A stretch of 64,000 bases of DNA from Cellulomonas sp. Root930 (GCA_001429255.1 LMJI01000001.1:971256-1035255); one strand, 5' to 3'; numbered from the stretch's first letter, positions 33,910 through 44,071 are shown. Numbers and translations: made by a program. The notes: generated from the letters alone by a model not told the origin.

Positions 33910-34476
33910 TCAGCGGAACGTGTCGCGCTCCCCGCGACCCGCCACGCGCTTCGGACCGGTCTTGAACCGGGGGCCGCCGGGGTTCAGCACGGTGATCTCG
34001 AGGACGATCCCGTCACCCAGATCGGCCGCGAACCGGCCGAGCATGGCCGGTGCCAGGAACTTCAGCTGCGTGGCCCACGACGTCGAGTGAGCGCGGAGCG
34101 TCAGCGCCCCGCCCTCGAACGACACGTACTCGCAGTGCTCGGCCACCTGGGGCCCGACGAGCTCCGCCCACCGGTGTTTGAGCACACCCGCCACCTGGTC
34201 CGAGGTGCCGCCGAGCTGGTCGAGCAGGCCGCTGACCGTGGACCCGATGAGCTGCGGGTCCCGCGCACCCGGGCCCGCCGTGCCGACGGCCACCTGGACG
34301 AGGGGTCGGCGCCGCGCGGGGTCACCGGGCCGGAACCCCCGCTGCGCCGCGGCCGCCTTCGCACGCCCCAGCGCCCCGAGGGCCACCTGGCGCGGGGGTG
34401 TCAGCTCGACGAGGTCGCGCAGCGGGGTGCCGTCCACGGGCCGGGGCTGGGGGAACAGGCTGTCGTCAGAGGACAC
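33910..34476 (-). CDS. dciA: DciA (DUF721): replicative helicase loader/accessory protein
   Basis: 188 residues from the GTG at 34476, which overlaps the recF stop by 11 bp. The DUF721 domain spans ~95-170 with [40 protein letters not shown] shortened to its core [12 protein letters not shown]. The N-terminal half is basic and the C-terminus ends in a positively charged tail. DciA proteins help load DnaB in bacteria lacking DnaC/DnaI. The position recF-dciA-gyrB is conserved in actinobacteria. Confidence 0.9.
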   Translation of the reverse strand: MSSDDSLFPQPRPVDGTPLRDLVELTPPRQVALGALGRAKAAAAQRGFRPGDPARRRPLVQVAVGTAGPGARDPQLIGSTVSGLLDQLGGTSDQVAGVLKHRWAELVGPQVAEHCEYVSFEGGALTLRAHSTSWATQLKFLAPAMLGRFAADLGDGIVLEITVLNPGGPRFKTGPKRVAGRGERDTFR

Positions 34477-35647
34477 GGGCCACCTCGCCGCCCATGACGT
34501 CCACGCGCGCGCCGGCCAGCGGCGCCGGCACGTCGTCGGCCACCGCCGCGGTGATGAGCACCTGCCGGGCCGGGGCGACGAGCTCCGCCAGGCGGTCCCG
34601 CCGGCGTGCGTCGAGCTCAGCGAACACGTCGTCGAGGATGAGCACCGGCTCGCCGTCGGGGCCCCAGTCGCCACCGACGCCCTCGTCGCCCCTGGTCAAC
34701 AGCTCGTACGAGGCCAGACGCAGCGCGAGCGCGAACGACCAGGACTCCCCGTGGCTCGCATACCCCTTGGCCGGCAGGCCCCCGAGCGTGAGGACGAGGT
34801 CGTCACGGTGCGGCCCGACGAGACTGACCCCCCGCTCGATCTCCTTGCTGCGCAGCCGACCGATCGCCTCGAGCAGCTGCGCCTCGACCAGCTCGACCGA
34901 GGCCGACTCGTCCGCGGTCTCGAGGACGGCGTCGAGGGAGGCCTTGTAGGTGACGATGGCATCGCCCTGCCCCGCGCTGACCTGCGCATATGCACGCTCG
35001 ATGTGCGGTGCGAGCGACCTGACGAGGCCCCGACGGGCGACGATGATCTGGGCGCCGGTCTGCGCGAGCTTGGCGTCCCACACGTCGAGCGTCCGCAGGT
35101 CCGCACCCGCACCCCGACGGGCCACCCCGGCCGACTTCAGCAGGGCCGACCGCTGACGCAGCACCCGCTCGTAGTCCGCCACCGTGCCGGCGACCCGGGG
35201 CGTCAGCTGCACGAGCAGGTCGTCGAGGAACCGGCGGCGACCATCGGGATCGCCCTTGACCAGCGACAGGTCCTCCGGCGCGAAGAGGACCGTCCGCAGG
35301 ATGCCGAGCACGTCCCGGGCCCGTGTGGGCGAGCCGCCGTTGACCCGCGCGCGGTTGGCCTTCCCCGGCGTGACCTCGATCTCGACCAGCGTCGAGCGCG
35401 GCCGGCCGGGCTCCAGCTCGCGGACCACCTTCGCCCGGACCACCGCCCGGGTGGTGCCCGCGCGCACCAGGGCGGCGTCGGTCGGCACACGGTGGCTGCC
35501 CAGCGTGGCGACGTAGCCGAGCGCCTCGACCAGGTTGGTCTTGCCCTGCCCGTTGGGTCCGACGAGCGCGGTGATGCCCGGCTCCAGCGGGAGCTCGACC
35601 TGCGCGTACGAGCGGAAGTCCGTCAGGGAGAGGTGCGCGACGTACAT
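34466..35647 (-). CDS. recF: RecF recombination mediator ATPase
   Basis: 393 residues. Walker [10 protein letters not shown] near residue 30, SMC/RecF-type signature motif and the C-terminal [20 protein letters not shown] (Walker B and D-loop) are present. Together with RecO/R it loads RecA at gaps in damaged DNA. The start lies 7 bp after gnd, so both belong to the dnaN-gnd-recF-dciA run. Confidence 0.97.
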   Translation of the reverse strand: MYVAHLSLTDFRSYAQVELPLEPGITALVGPNGQGKTNLVEALGYVATLGSHRVPTDAALVRAGTTRAVVRAKVVRELEPGRPRSTLVEIEVTPGKANRARVNGGSPTRARDVLGILRTVLFAPEDLSLVKGDPDGRRRFLDDLLVQLTPRVAGTVADYERVLRQRSALLKSAGVARRGAGADLRTLDVWDAKLAQTGAQIIVARRGLVRSLAPHIERAYAQVSAGQGDAIVTYKASLDAVLETADESASVELVEAQLLEAIGRLRSKEIERGVSLVGPHRDDLVLTLGGLPAKGYASHGESWSFALALRLASYELLTRGDEGVGGDWGPDGEPVLILDDVFAELDARRRDRLAELVAPARQVLITAAVADDVPAPLAGARVDVMGGEVARVL

Positions 35648-35654
35648 CGTCGGT

Positions 35655-36563
35655 TCAGGCGGGCGGTGCGGGTGGGGCGCCCGCCGGCTTCACGGCGTGG
35701 CCGCCGAACTGCTGGCGCAGAGCAGCGACGGCCTTCATGGCCGGGGACTCCTCCTGGCGGGAGGCGAACCGGGCGAACAGCGACGCCGAGATCACCGGCG
35801 CCGGGACCGCGAGGTCGATCGCCTCGTCGACGGTCCAGCGACCCTCACCGGAGTCCTCGACCCAGTCATCGATCTCGCCCAGGCCCGGGTCCTGCTCGAG
35901 CGCCTTGACCAGCAGCTCCAGCAGCCACGACCGCACGACGGTCCCACGCTGCCACGCGCGCATCGTCCCGTGCACGTCGGTGACCAGGTCCTTCGCCGCG
36001 AGCAGCTCGTAGCCCTCGGCGTACGCCTGCATCAGCCCGTACTCGATGCCGTTGTGCACCATCTTGGCGAAGTGGCCGGCGCCGACCTTGCCCGCGTGCA
36101 CGAAACCCTCGGCCCGCGGACCCTCCGGCCGCAGCGCGTCGAAGACCGGCATGACCGTCGCGACGAGCTTCGCGTCCCCGCCGACCATGAGCCCGTACCC
36201 GTTCTCGAGGCCCCAGACACCGCCCGACACCCCGGCGTCGAGGAAGCCGACACCCGTCGCCGCCAGCAGGTCCGCGTGCGGCTGGTCGTCCTGGTAGTAC
36301 GAGTTGCCGCCGTCGATGACGATGTCGCCGGCCGTCAGCAGCCCGGCCAGGTCGTGCACCACGGCGTCGGTGATCTCGCCCGAGGGCACCATCACCCAGA
36401 CGACACGCTCGCCCGCGGGGAGCGCCTCGACCAGCGCCTCGAGCGACGGGACGTCGGTGACGTCGGGGTTCCGGTCGAAACCGGTGACCTCGATGCCGGC
36501 CGCGCGGATGCGCGACCGCATGTTCGCGCCCATCTTGCCCAGACCGACCAGACCGATGTGCAT
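35655..36563 (-). CDS. gnd: 6-phosphogluconate dehydrogenase (decarboxylating), short NAD-type
   Basis: 302 residues. Rossmann motif [12 protein letters not shown] at the start, substrate motif [21 protein letters not shown], and catalytic Lys in [13 protein letters not shown]. The length fits the short GntZ/YqeC-type branch rather than the ~470-residue form. Converts 6-phosphogluconate to ribulose 5-phosphate with CO2 release. Insertion of gnd between dnaN and recF is a recurring actinobacterial arrangement. Confidence 0.95.
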   Translation of the reverse strand: MHIGLVGLGKMGANMRSRIRAAGIEVTGFDRNPDVTDVPSLEALVEALPAGERVVWVMVPSGEITDAVVHDLAGLLTAGDIVIDGGNSYYQDDQPHADLLAATGVGFLDAGVSGGVWGLENGYGLMVGGDAKLVATVMPVFDALRPEGPRAEGFVHAGKVGAGHFAKMVHNGIEYGLMQAYAEGYELLAAKDLVTDVHGTMRAWQRGTVVRSWLLELLVKALEQDPGLGEIDDWVEDSGEGRWTVDEAIDLAVPAPVISASLFARFASRQEESPAMKAVAALRQQFGGHAVKPAGAPPAPPA

Positions 36564-36623
36564 GGCGTGCCTCTCTCGTCGCGACCGCGTCTCACTCTGC
36601 CGCAGGACGCGACCGTGCGCCGA

Positions 36624-37754
36624 TCAGCTGGCGAAACGGATGGGCACCAGCAGGTAGCGGTACTCCGGGTTGTCCTCGCCGTCCAGCGTCTCCTGCCCGG
36701 TGAACTCCACCGGCTTGTTGGGGTGCGTGAACGACAGCCGGACGAACGTGGTGCTCAGCGCGCCGAGCCCGTCGAGCAGGAACTGCGGGTTGAACGCCAC
36801 CGAGATGTCGTCGCCCACGAGCGTGGCCTCGAGGGCCTCGGACGCCTGCGCGTCGTCGCCCTGGCCGGCGTCGAGCACGACCTGACCCTCGCTGAACGAC
36901 AGGCGGATCGGGGTGTTGCGCTCGGCGACCAGGCTGACGCGCTTGGCCGCGTCCGCGAGGGCGTGCGTGCTGACGATCGCGTGGATGGGCGTCTCGTCCG
37001 GGAACAGCCGGCGGACCGCGGGGTAGTCCCCGTCGACCAGGAGGCTCGTGGTCTGGCGGCCGGCGGCCTCGAACCCGATCATGTCGACGCCCGAGCCCGT
37101 GGACAGCGCCACGGTGACCGAACCGGCGCTGCCGAGCGACTTCGCGGCGTCCGACAGCGTGCGCGCCCGGACGAGCGCGACGGTCGAGATCTCCGGCGAC
37201 GACGGCTTCCAGGTGAGCTCGCGCAGCGCGAGCCGGTAGCGGTCGGTGGCCAGCAGGGTGACCTTCTCGCCCTCGATCTCGACGCGCACGCCCGTGAGCA
37301 GCGGCAACGTGTCGTCCCGGCTCGCGGCGACGGACACCTGGGCGACCGCGTGGGTGAGCTCGTCGCCGTCGACGGTGCCCGTGGTCGGTGGCATGACCGG
37401 GAGGTTCGGGTAGTCCTCGACCGGCATCGTCAGGAGCGTGAACCGGCTGGCCCCGCAGGTCACGACGACCTTGGTGCCCTCGAGCACCACATCGACCGGC
37501 TTGTCCGGCAGGGAGCGGGAGATCTCCGCGAGCAGGCGTCCCGAGACCAGCACGGAGCCGGCCTCGCTGACGTCCGCCGGGATCTGCGACCGCGCCGAGA
37601 CCTCGTAGTCGAAGCTGGAGAGCTGGACCGTGCCCGTGGTGTCGGCCTCGAGCCGGACACCCGCCAGGACGGGGACCGGCGGCCGGGTGGGCAGGCTGCG
37701 CGCCGTCCACGTGACGGCGTCCGCGAGCACGTCGCGGTCGACCCGGAACCTCAT
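36624..37754 (-). CDS. dnaN: DNA polymerase III beta sliding clamp
   Basis: 376 residues beginning MRFRVDRDVLADAVTWTARSLPTRP and ending in YLLVPIRFAS. Three repeated clamp domains are visible by homology; LLVDGDYPAVRRLFPD is a conserved signature. Tethers the polymerase to DNA. Its promoter must lie in the 694-bp dnaA-dnaN gap. First gene of the leftward dnaN-gnd-recF-dciA run. Confidence 0.98.
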   Translation of the reverse strand: MRFRVDRDVLADAVTWTARSLPTRPPVPVLAGVRLEADTTGTVQLSSFDYEVSARSQIPADVSEAGSVLVSGRLLAEISRSLPDKPVDVVLEGTKVVVTCGASRFTLLTMPVEDYPNLPVMPPTTGTVDGDELTHAVAQVSVAASRDDTLPLLTGVRVEIEGEKVTLLATDRYRLALRELTWKPSSPEISTVALVRARTLSDAAKSLGSAGSVTVALSTGSGVDMIGFEAAGRQTTSLLVDGDYPAVRRLFPDETPIHAIVSTHALADAAKRVSLVAERNTPIRLSFSEGQVVLDAGQGDDAQASEALEATLVGDDISVAFNPQFLLDGLGALSTTFVRLSFTHPNKPVEFTGQETLDGEDNPEYRYLLVPIRFAS

Positions 37755-37954
37755 ACCTCACCTCTCGTCGAGCTGGCCCGGCCGGCGACTCGCCACGGTT
37801 GTGGGGAGTGCGGGCAGTCAGGCATCAGGCGAACACTACGCGAGAGGTCGGACGCTCGGTACGGGCAGTCGGATGACAACGACAACGGTGTTGTTCTCGG
37901 CCGGGTCTGCGCTGGGTCGGGCCTTTGGCGGTGTGTGGATCCCCCTCATAGAGA

Positions 37955-38266
37955 TGTCTCATCATCGTCATCGGTCCTGTGCATCATGTGGATCGTCGGC
38001 GTCCGTGCAGGTCAACCCTCGATCAGCCTGTGCACGCCGGTTGTGGGCCGAATCGGACTCTCCGTGGACGGGGGTGGACGGCTGTGGTGGGCCGGTTCTG
38101 CGTCCACCGGTCGGGGCCTCCCCGTCCACACCGTGACAGGGGGTCATCCACCGTCGTCCACAGGTGAGTGCACAGGTGTGGAGATTCGTCCCATGCATGT
38201 CTCATTCCGAGGGTGAAGGTTGGGGTCAAGACCCTCGTATCGTTTCGATGGTGAGAGTTGTCTCAT
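37955..38266 (+). repeat. Three copies of octamer TGTCTCAT within oriC
   Basis: Exact copies at 37955-37962, 38198-38205 and 38259-38266, all on the same strand. The first and third are preceded by GAGA-type half-sites (GAGATGTCTCAT; TGAGAGTTGTCTCA), giving short inverted repeats. GAGATGTC occurs again at 38313-38320. Not a known DnaA-box sequence. Confidence 0.6.
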
Positions 38267-38419
38267 GGCATTCCGCGGGAAACGACCGTTTGTGAACGTC
38301 CACATCTCGCCCGAGATGTCCAGTTGGCCGTATTTCCGCAGGTCGGAGCCCTCTGGTTGTCGCCCGGAGCGACCGATGCGTCGTTCAGGTGAATGCCGTC
38401 ACAAGCGTCCCCAGGTGCC

Positions 38420-38438
38420 TGTGGACGGCTGTGGATAA
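38420..38438 (-). promoter_or_regulatory. Tandem DnaA boxes at the dnaA-proximal edge of oriC
   Basis: TGTGGACGG (38420-38428) and TGTGGATAA (38430-38438) lie 10 bp apart in the same orientation. The second is the exact complement of TTATCCACA. They stand 10 bp past the dnaA stop codon. Confidence 0.8.
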
Positions 38439-38448
38439 CTAGGGCCGG

Positions 38449-39984
38449 TCAGCCCCGGTTCTGCTGCTTGATCCGGTTGGTGAGCTCGGTCACCTGGTTG
38501 TAGATCGACCGGCGTTCGGCCATGAGCTCACGGATCTTGCGGTTGGCGTGCATGACGGTCGTGTGGTCACGGCCGCCGAACGCCTGGCCGATCTTGGGCA
38601 GCGACAGGTCGGTCAGCTCGCGGCACAGGTACATGGCGATCTGGCGGGCCGTCACGAGCACCCTCGAGCGGCTCGAGCCGCACAGGTCGTCGATGCTCAG
38701 ACCGAAGTAGGCCGCCGTCTGCCCGATGACCTGGGTGGCGGTGATCTCGGTGGTCTGGTCGTCGGTGATGAGGTCCTTCAGGACGATCTCCGCCAACGAC
38801 AGGTCGACCTGCTGCCGGTTGAGGTTGGCGAACGCGGTCACCCGGATCAGCGCACCCTCGAGCTCCCGGATGTTGGTCGAGATCTTGCTGGCGATGTACT
38901 CCAGGACGTCCGGCGGTGCCTCCAGGCGCTCGCTGCCGGCCTTCTTGCGCAGGATCGCGATGCGCGTCTCGAGGTCCGGCGGCTGCACGTCCGTGATCAG
39001 GCCCCACTCGAACCGGGACCGCATCCGGTCCTCGAAACCGTTGAGCTGCTTGGGCGGCAGGTCGGACGTGATCACGACCTGCTTGTTGGCGTTGTGCAGG
39101 GTGTTGAACGTGTGGAAGAACTCCTCCATCGTCTGTTCCTTGCCCTGCAGGAACTGGATGTCGTCGATGAGGAGGACGTCCACCTCGCGGTAGCGCCGCT
39201 GGAACGCGCCGGCCTTGCCCTCGCTGATGGAGTTGATGAAGTCGTTGGTGAACTCCTCGGAGTTCACGTACCGCACCCGCACGCTCGGGTAGAGGTTCTG
39301 CGCGTAGTGGCCGATCGCGTGGAGCAGGTGCGTCTTGCCCAGACCCGAGTCGCCGTAGATGAACAGCGGGTTGTACGCCTTGGCCGGTGCCTCCGCGACG
39401 GCGACGGCGGCCGCGTGCGCAAAGCGGTTGGAGCTGCCGATGACGAACGTCTCGAAGAGGTACTTGGGGTTGAGTCGCGCGGGCTCGGCGGGCTGACGGC
39501 GGTTGGGCCGGTCGTCGTTGCGGCCCGGGTAGCGGCGGTCGCGTGCCGAGCCGCCGTGGTTCGGTTCCTCGTCGTCGTCGTCCGGGACGAGCGACAAGTC
39601 AGGGCGTGCCTCGCGCCGGGCGTCGGCCTCGTCGGCCTCGCGCGCGTCGTGCGACGGGCTGTACGGCTCGTGATCCTGCGCGGGCGCGACGACCCGCAGG
39701 GCCGGCGGTGCGTCCTCGGCGAGCTCGGGATCGACCGTGATGGCGAACCGGGCCTCGCGGCCGAGCGCGGTGCTCAGCGCACCGGTGACCTCACCGCGGA
39801 CGCGCGACTCGAGGTAGTCCTTGGTCAGGTCGTTGCCCACAGCGAGCAGCAGGGTCCCGTCGAGGAGTCCGAGCGGGCGGGCCAGCCGGACGAACGCGAT
39901 CTGGCGTGGCGTGATGTCCGGGCTCGACTCGAGGGTCGACACCACGTGGCCCCATACCCGGGAGAGCTCTTCGTCCTGTGACAC
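38449..39984 (-). CDS. dnaA: Chromosomal replication initiator DnaA
   Basis: 511 residues. Domain I at the N-terminus, a long charged domain II (~95-170, with DDDDEEP and an Arg/Asn-rich stretch), AAA+ domain III with Walker [12 protein letters not shown] and Walker [13 protein letters not shown], and domain IV with the DnaA-box recognition signature [11 protein letters not shown]. Binds the DnaA boxes in the adjacent oriC and upstream of its own gene. Confidence 0.98.
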   Translation of the reverse strand: MSQDEELSRVWGHVVSTLESSPDITPRQIAFVRLARPLGLLDGTLLLAVGNDLTKDYLESRVRGEVTGALSTALGREARFAITVDPELAEDAPPALRVVAPAQDHEPYSPSHDAREADEADARREARPDLSLVPDDDDEEPNHGGSARDRRYPGRNDDRPNRRQPAEPARLNPKYLFETFVIGSSNRFAHAAAVAVAEAPAKAYNPLFIYGDSGLGKTHLLHAIGHYAQNLYPSVRVRYVNSEEFTNDFINSISEGKAGAFQRRYREVDVLLIDDIQFLQGKEQTMEEFFHTFNTLHNANKQVVITSDLPPKQLNGFEDRMRSRFEWGLITDVQPPDLETRIAILRKKAGSERLEAPPDVLEYIASKISTNIRELEGALIRVTAFANLNRQQVDLSLAEIVLKDLITDDQTTEITATQVIGQTAAYFGLSIDDLCGSSRSRVLVTARQIAMYLCRELTDLSLPKIGQAFGGRDHTTVMHANRKIRELMAERRSIYNQVTELTNRIKQQNRG

Positions 39985-40038
39985 GTGCTACCTCGGTTGT
40001 TCGATCGCGTGGGTGGTCGAGTCTCGCATGACCGTGCG

Positions 40039-40059
40039 TTGTCCACACAGTTGTCCACA
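40039..40059 (+). promoter_or_regulatory. Two perfect DnaA boxes (TTGTCCACA) upstream of dnaA
   Basis: TTGTCCACA at 40039-40047 and again at 40051-40059, spaced 12 bp start to start. This is the preferred actinobacterial DnaA box. They lie 55-75 bp upstream of the dnaA start, placed for autoregulation of dnaA and possibly part of a bipartite origin. Confidence 0.88.
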
Positions 40060-40291
40060 CCTGTGAGCAGATGGTCGCGCGGGGCTGGTGGTCGCGGTTC
40101 CGCGATGAGGACGGCACTGACAGCGCCGCTCTCGCGCGTGGTGCGCGCCGCGCCGTGCCTCTGTCCACCACGTCGTGGTCCACAGCCTGCGCACCCTGGC
40201 AACGATGACCGATCGTAGTGGCAGGTCCCGTCCGGGCGGCAGAGCGGCAGCGGGTGACTGTGGCAAGATCGAACCGGCGCGTCGCGTGCAT

Positions 40292-40321
40292 TTGACCGGC
40301 CAGTACGGCGGGAAGTACGGT
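40292..40321 (+). promoter_or_regulatory. Candidate promoter for rpmH-rnpA
   Basis: TTGACC (40292-40297), an 18-bp spacer and TACGGT (40316-40321) resemble a sigma-70 type promoter. It would give a leader of about 135 bases before the rpmH GTG. Confidence 0.35.
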
Positions 40322-40462
40322 ATTGCAGCCTTCTCGATGGCTCCTGCTGGCGCGCCCTGACGCCGCACGCACGCGATGCGTGTCCTGGGAGCATCGATCC
40401 TGGCAGCCTGAACCTGGTCGCGCGGCACATGCGAGACCCACCCGATGTAGTTGGAGACTCTC

Positions 40463-40600
40463 GTGACCAAGCGCACCTTCCAGCCGAACAACCGGCGCCG
40501 GGCCAAGACCCACGGCTTCCGCCTGCGCATGCGCACGCGTGCCGGCCGCGCGATCCTGGCGGCTCGTCGTCGCAAGGGCCGCGCGGAGCTCTCGGCCTGA
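40463..40600 (+). CDS. rpmH: 50S ribosomal protein L34
   Basis: 45 residues from a GTG with GGAG upstream. The sequence [19 protein letters not shown] and [16 protein letters not shown] is the invariant L34 pattern, almost entirely basic. It binds 23S rRNA. Starts the rpmH-rnpA-yidD-yidC-jag operon, divergent from dnaA. Confidence 0.97.
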   Translation: MTKRTFQPNNRRRAKTHGFRLRMRTRAGRAILAARRRKGRAELSA

Positions 40601-40611
40601 CATCACCGTCG

Positions 40612-40977
40612 GTGCTGTCCGCCGCGCACCGGATGCGCCGCGCTGCCGACTTCGAGCAGGCGGTGCGCCGAGGTGCGCGCGGCGGACGGGACACCCTCGT
40701 GGTGCATCTGACGACCAGGACCGACCACTCGCCCTCGGGGCCTGTGGTCGGTCTTGTCGTGTCCAAGGCGGTCGGTAACGCGGTGACGCGGAACCTGGTC
40801 AAGCGACGGTTGCGTGAGCTCGTCCGAGCACGTCTGTCGTCCATGCCGGCCGACGCGGGCATCGTCGTCCGCGCCCTGCCGGCAGCTGCGTCCCAGCCGT
40901 ACGCGCAGCTCGGAGCAGACCTGGACGCGGCGCTCGAGACGGCGGCACGCCGCGCACGACGTCGAGTTGAGGCGTAG
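40612..40977 (+). CDS. rnpA: Ribonuclease P protein component
   Basis: 121 residues from the GTG at 40612 ([21 protein letters not shown]). The RNR signature [22 protein letters not shown] is intact and binds RNase P RNA. It helps mature tRNA 5' ends. It follows rpmH by 11 bp. Confidence 0.96.
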   Translation: MLSAAHRMRRAADFEQAVRRGARGGRDTLVVHLTTRTDHSPSGPVVGLVVSKAVGNAVTRNLVKRRLRELVRARLSSMPADAGIVVRALPAAASQPYAQLGADLDAALETAARRARRRVEA

Positions 40978-40984
40978 TCATCCC

Positions 40985-41281
40985 ATGACTAGTCGTTCGG
41001 TGCTCCGTGCCATCGTGCGTGCTCCTGCGCAGCTCCTGCTCCTGCTGCTCAAGGGGTACCAGCGGTTCATCTCGCCGATGACGCCGCCGACCTGCAAGTT
41101 CTACCCGTCCTGCTCGCAGTACGCCGTGATCGCGGTGCAGCGCCACGGTGCCCTCCGCGGCACTGCGCTCGCCGTCTGGCGCGTGCTCCGCTGCAACCCC
41201 TGGAACCTGGGTGGCGTGGACGACGTTCCACCAGCACGACCCGTCCACCGCCATCTCGACGTGGCCTCGTCCACACACTGA
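40985..41281 (+). CDS. yidD: YidD membrane protein insertion efficiency factor
   Basis: 98 residues from the ATG at 40985. Amphipathic N-terminal helix ([20 protein letters not shown]) followed by the conserved [23 protein letters not shown] and [14 protein letters not shown]. Located at the inner membrane face, it aids YidC-dependent insertion. The start is 7 bp after rnpA. Confidence 0.95.
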   Translation: MTSRSVLRAIVRAPAQLLLLLLKGYQRFISPMTPPTCKFYPSCSQYAVIAVQRHGALRGTALAVWRVLRCNPWNLGGVDDVPPARPVHRHLDVASSTH

Positions 41282-41302
41282 TCCCCCGAGGAGTTCTCCC
41301 CG

Positions 41303-42361
41303 ATGAGCTGGTTCGACGGTCTGCTCAAACCGATCATGGTCGTCGTGGCCTGGATCATGGTCCAGTTCCACTCGTTGCTGACCACCCTCGGACTCGACCC
41401 CGAGAGTGGCGCCGCGTGGGGCCTGTCCATCGTGGGCCTGGTCATCGTGATCCGGATCCTGCTCATCCCCCTGTTCTTCCGGCAGATCAAGGCATCGCGC
41501 GGCATGCAGCTGCTCGCGCCCGAGATGCAGGCGATCCAGAAGAAGTACAAGGGCAAGTCGGACCCCGCCTCCCGGGAGGCGATGAGCCGCGAGACGATGG
41601 CGCTCTACCGCGAGCACGGCACCAACCCGTTCGCGTCGTGCCTGCCGATCCTGCTGCAGTCCCCCATCTTCTTCGCGCTGTTCCGGGTGCTCATCGAGCT
41701 CCCCCGGATCGCCGCCGGCACCTACCCGCCCATCGGGCCCATGACCCCCGAGCTCGCCGCACAGGCTGAGGCGGCGACGATCTTCGGTGCCCCGCTCTCC
41801 GGCACCTTCATGCAGGCCGGCTCGGGTCCCGACGCGATGAACATCCGCATCGTCACCGTCGTCCTCATCATCGCGATGTCCGCGACCACGTTCCTCACCC
41901 AGCGCCAGCTGACCATGAAGAACATGCCGCCGGCCGCGCTGCAGGGGCCCATGGCGCAGCAGCAGAAGGTGCTGCTCTACGTGCTGCCGCTGATCTTCGC
42001 GTTCTCCGGCGTCAACTTCCCCATCGGTGTCCTCATCTACTGGACCACCACGAACCTGTGGTCGATGGGCCAGCAGTTCTACACGATCCGCCGCATGCCG
42101 GCCCCGGGCTCGCAGGCCGAGATCGCCATGAAGGAGCGCAAGGCGCGCAAGGCCAAGGCGCACGGACTCATCGAGGAGCCCGAGTCGACGGTCGTCATCG
42201 AGGAGAAGCCGCGCGGGCAGCGTGAGCAGCCCAAGCGCAAGGACCGCAACAAGCCGCGCGTCATCGAAGACCGCACCGTCAAGCCCGTCACGCCGACGGA
42301 CGACGAGCCCGACGGACCCAGCACGCCGGCGCCCGGCGCCCCCACCAAGCCAAAGAAGTAG
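41303..42361 (+). CDS. yidC: YidC/Oxa1-family membrane protein insertase
   Basis: 352 residues. Five hydrophobic segments with the core RQIKASRGMQLLAPEMQAIQKKYKGK and CLPILLQSPIFFALFRVL. The hydrophilic-groove arginine is present in the first core helix region (RILLIPLFFRQ). A long Lys/Arg/Pro-rich C-terminal tail (~270-352) is typical of actinobacterial YidC and may contact ribosomes. Inserts membrane proteins alone or with SecYEG. Confidence 0.96.
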   Translation: MSWFDGLLKPIMVVVAWIMVQFHSLLTTLGLDPESGAAWGLSIVGLVIVIRILLIPLFFRQIKASRGMQLLAPEMQAIQKKYKGKSDPASREAMSRETMALYREHGTNPFASCLPILLQSPIFFALFRVLIELPRIAAGTYPPIGPMTPELAAQAEAATIFGAPLSGTFMQAGSGPDAMNIRIVTVVLIIAMSATTFLTQRQLTMKNMPPAALQGPMAQQQKVLLYVLPLIFAFSGVNFPIGVLIYWTTTNLWSMGQQFYTIRRMPAPGSQAEIAMKERKARKAKAHGLIEEPESTVVIEEKPRGQREQPKRKDRNKPRVIEDRTVKPVTPTDDEPDGPSTPAPGAPTKPKK

Positions 42362-42395
42362 CGCACCAGCGCGACGACGATCGGAGAGAGACTCC

Positions 42396-42908
42396 ATGAC
42401 TTCGACCCAGCCTGAAGCCCCCGTCGAGCCGACCAGCACGAAGCGACTCGAGGAAGAGGGGGAGATCGCCGCCGACTACCTCGAGGAGCTGCTGGACATC
42501 GCGGACCTCGACGGCGACATCGACATCGACATCGACCACGGCCGTGCCGCCGTCGAGATCGTCTCCGAGGACCCCGCCGACAAGTCGCTCAGCCGGCTCG
42601 CCGGACCCGACGGTGAGGTCCTGGACGCACTCCAGGAGCTGACCCGACTGGCCGTGCAGGCGAAGACGGGTGAGCGGAGCCGCCTGATGCTCGACGTGGC
42701 CGGTTACCGTGCTGCCCGCCGTGCCGAGCTGGTCACCGTCGCCACCGAGGCGATCGACCGCGTGAAGGCCTCCGGCGAGGCGGTGGCACTCGCCGCGATG
42801 AACCCGTTCGAGCGCAAGGTGGTGCACGACGCCGTCGCTGCTGCGGGGATGTCCAGCGACTCCGACGGCGTGGAGCCGAACCGGCACGTGGTGATCCGAC
42901 CGGCGTGA
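42396..42908 (+). CDS. jag: Jag/KhpB-like RNA-binding protein (KH + R3H)
   Basis: 170 residues from the ATG at 42396. A KH-like domain around residues 25-90 with an acidic insert (DLDGDIDIDIDHGR) and an R3H domain (~95-160) including SRLMLDVAGYRAARR and NPFERKVVHDAVA. Partners with KhpA in Firmicutes to bind RNA and influence division and wall growth. Last gene of the rpmH operon, closed by a hairpin. Confidence 0.93.
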   Translation: MTSTQPEAPVEPTSTKRLEEEGEIAADYLEELLDIADLDGDIDIDIDHGRAAVEIVSEDPADKSLSRLAGPDGEVLDALQELTRLAVQAKTGERSRLMLDVAGYRAARRAELVTVATEAIDRVKASGEAVALAAMNPFERKVVHDAVAAAGMSSDSDGVEPNRHVVIRPA

Positions 42909-42920
42909 TCTAGTGGCGTG

Positions 42921-42958
42921 ACGAAGGGGTGGATCCGCTTGGGTCCACCCCTTTGTCG
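42921..42958 (+). terminator. Terminator after jag
   Basis: ACGAAGGGGTGGA pairs with TCCACCCCTTTGT around a loop of ~10 bases and is followed by CGTC. It starts 12 bp past the jag stop. Confidence 0.8.
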
Positions 42959-42963
42959 TCCGT

Positions 42964-42977
42964 GTTTCACGTGAAAC
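42964..42977. other. parS site 1
   Basis: GTTTCACGTGAAAC, the exact ParB-binding palindrome, 6 bp after the jag terminator. Confidence 0.95.
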
Positions 42978-43029
42978 GTGGCAGCCGGTGCAGCGGTCCC
43001 GTGGGCTCCGGGTGCGTTCAGTCCCCGCT

Positions 43030-43043
43030 GTTTCACGTGAAAC
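43030..43043. other. parS site 2
   Basis: GTTTCACGTGAAAC flanked by T and A, giving the full 16-mer, and extended further by CCGC/GCGG (CCGC TGTTTCACGTGAAACA GCGG). Confidence 0.95.
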
Positions 43044-43274
43044 AGCGGCGACCTGTATGGCTCTCGCTTGGTGTTCGGTACGGACCCCGCGGGTCGACGG
43101 GAGAGCAGGCAGCCGGTTGACCCCTGTGCCCCCGGCAACGGGTGGCCACACCGCTGAGGAGGTCGGTCCAGGGCGGAGCCGCACGCTGTGCCTACTGGCG
43201 CCTTGCGTAGTTGCGTCCGTTCGCCCGTTGGTGGCTCCGGTCCGGCGGGACCTAGCCGTCGGGGAGAAGTCACT

Positions 43275-43288
43275 GTTTCACGTGAAAC
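43275..43288. other. parS site 3
   Basis: Exact GTTTCACGTGAAAC. Confidence 0.95.
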
Positions 43289-43837
43289 GCCCGCGGGTCG
43301 GTTCCACCGGGTCGAGTGCGCGTCTCGCCTGAGCGTGGGACTCCTGGCCCCGACGAGGGGCCGATGGCGCGCGCCTAGCTCAGGTCCGAGTCCTGGCACC
43401 GTGCGAGCGCAAGCTACCGGCTCGGTGACAGACTCACCTCATTCCGGTGATCAGCGCTCCCAGCCGGCCTCGCATCCGTTGAGCTGGCTCCGTGGCGCGC
43501 GAGAACGAGCAGGATCGGGCACTGAGCCGGCGTTCGTGCCGTGCGACCCGACCCGCGCATCGCTCAGTCAGAGTGCACGCTCAAGTGCAGTATCGGCGCG
43601 AAGCCGTCGCGGGTACGGGTTCTCCTTTGCCGTCCCCGTGCGGTGCAGCATGCGCGTGTCCTGCCACAGGAGTGCGAACGGACTGCCCGTCGCGACCCGA
43701 ACAGGCGGAAGTCCGGGCGACTGGCTCGGGCTCGCGGTGCGACACCGGTGCGTCCTGAGGGGACTCAGCAACACATTCCTCGCTTGGCCGGGTGGGTGTG
43801 GGTGCATAGGGACGTCGGGACGTGCTGGAGTGCCAAT

Positions 43838-43851
43838 GTTCCACGTGGAAC
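43838..43851. other. parS-like site 4 (symmetrical variant)
   Basis: GTTCCACGTGGAAC, a perfect palindrome that differs from consensus by one base in each arm. Confidence 0.75.
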
Positions 43852-44071
43852 ACACGACCAACCTCGCAAGTCATTGTCATGCGCCTGGAGGACGGGCCTC
43901 GAGCGTTCGACAAGGTCAGCGGTGCGACGCGACGGTCGAGCGAAAGGTCCACTGAGTCCTCGGCTCACAGACCGCCCCGCGGGGCTTTGCGACTGGACGT
44001 GGACGGGCGGGTCATCACGTCAGCATGCTCACGAGATCTGCGGGATGGCCGCAGTCGGCCCTTGTCGTCGT

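Larger units (their letters stand above)
37755..38448. other. oriC: oriC: dnaA-dnaN intergenic origin of replication
   Basis: 694 bp without a gene between dnaN and dnaA, the usual actinobacterial oriC location. About ten DnaA-box-like 9-mers occur on both strands, including CCGTCCACA (38122), TCGTCCACA (38154), ACGTCCACA (38296), TGTGGATCC (37934), TGTGGATCG (37987), TGTGGACGG (38420) and the perfect TGTGGATAA (38430). Less GC-rich patches near 37875-37900 and 38235-38300 are candidate unwinding sites. The octamer TGTCTCAT appears three times. dnaN promoter elements must also be here but are not clear. Confidence 0.88.
39985..40462. promoter_or_regulatory. dnaA-rpmH divergent promoter region
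   Basis: 478 bp without a gene between the divergent dnaA and rpmH. It holds the dnaA and rpmH promoters and four DnaA-box-like 9-mers: two perfect at 40039 and 40051, plus CTGTCCACC (40161-40169) and TGGTCCACA (40176-40184). A tract of lower GC near 40290-40335 probably contains the rpmH promoter. Confidence 0.75.

Noticed and set aside
43376..43400. tRNA-like fragments TAGCTCAG followed by GGTCCGAGTCCTGGCACC
   Set aside because: D-arm-like and T-arm-like words are adjacent with no anticodon arm or pairing acceptor, so it is at most a chance match or a remnant.
43188..43955. A 255-codon frame in the jag-rsmG spacer
   Set aside because: Composition is random, it reads through parS palindromes, it has no RBS and competes with equally long frames on other strands. 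Treated as non-coding.
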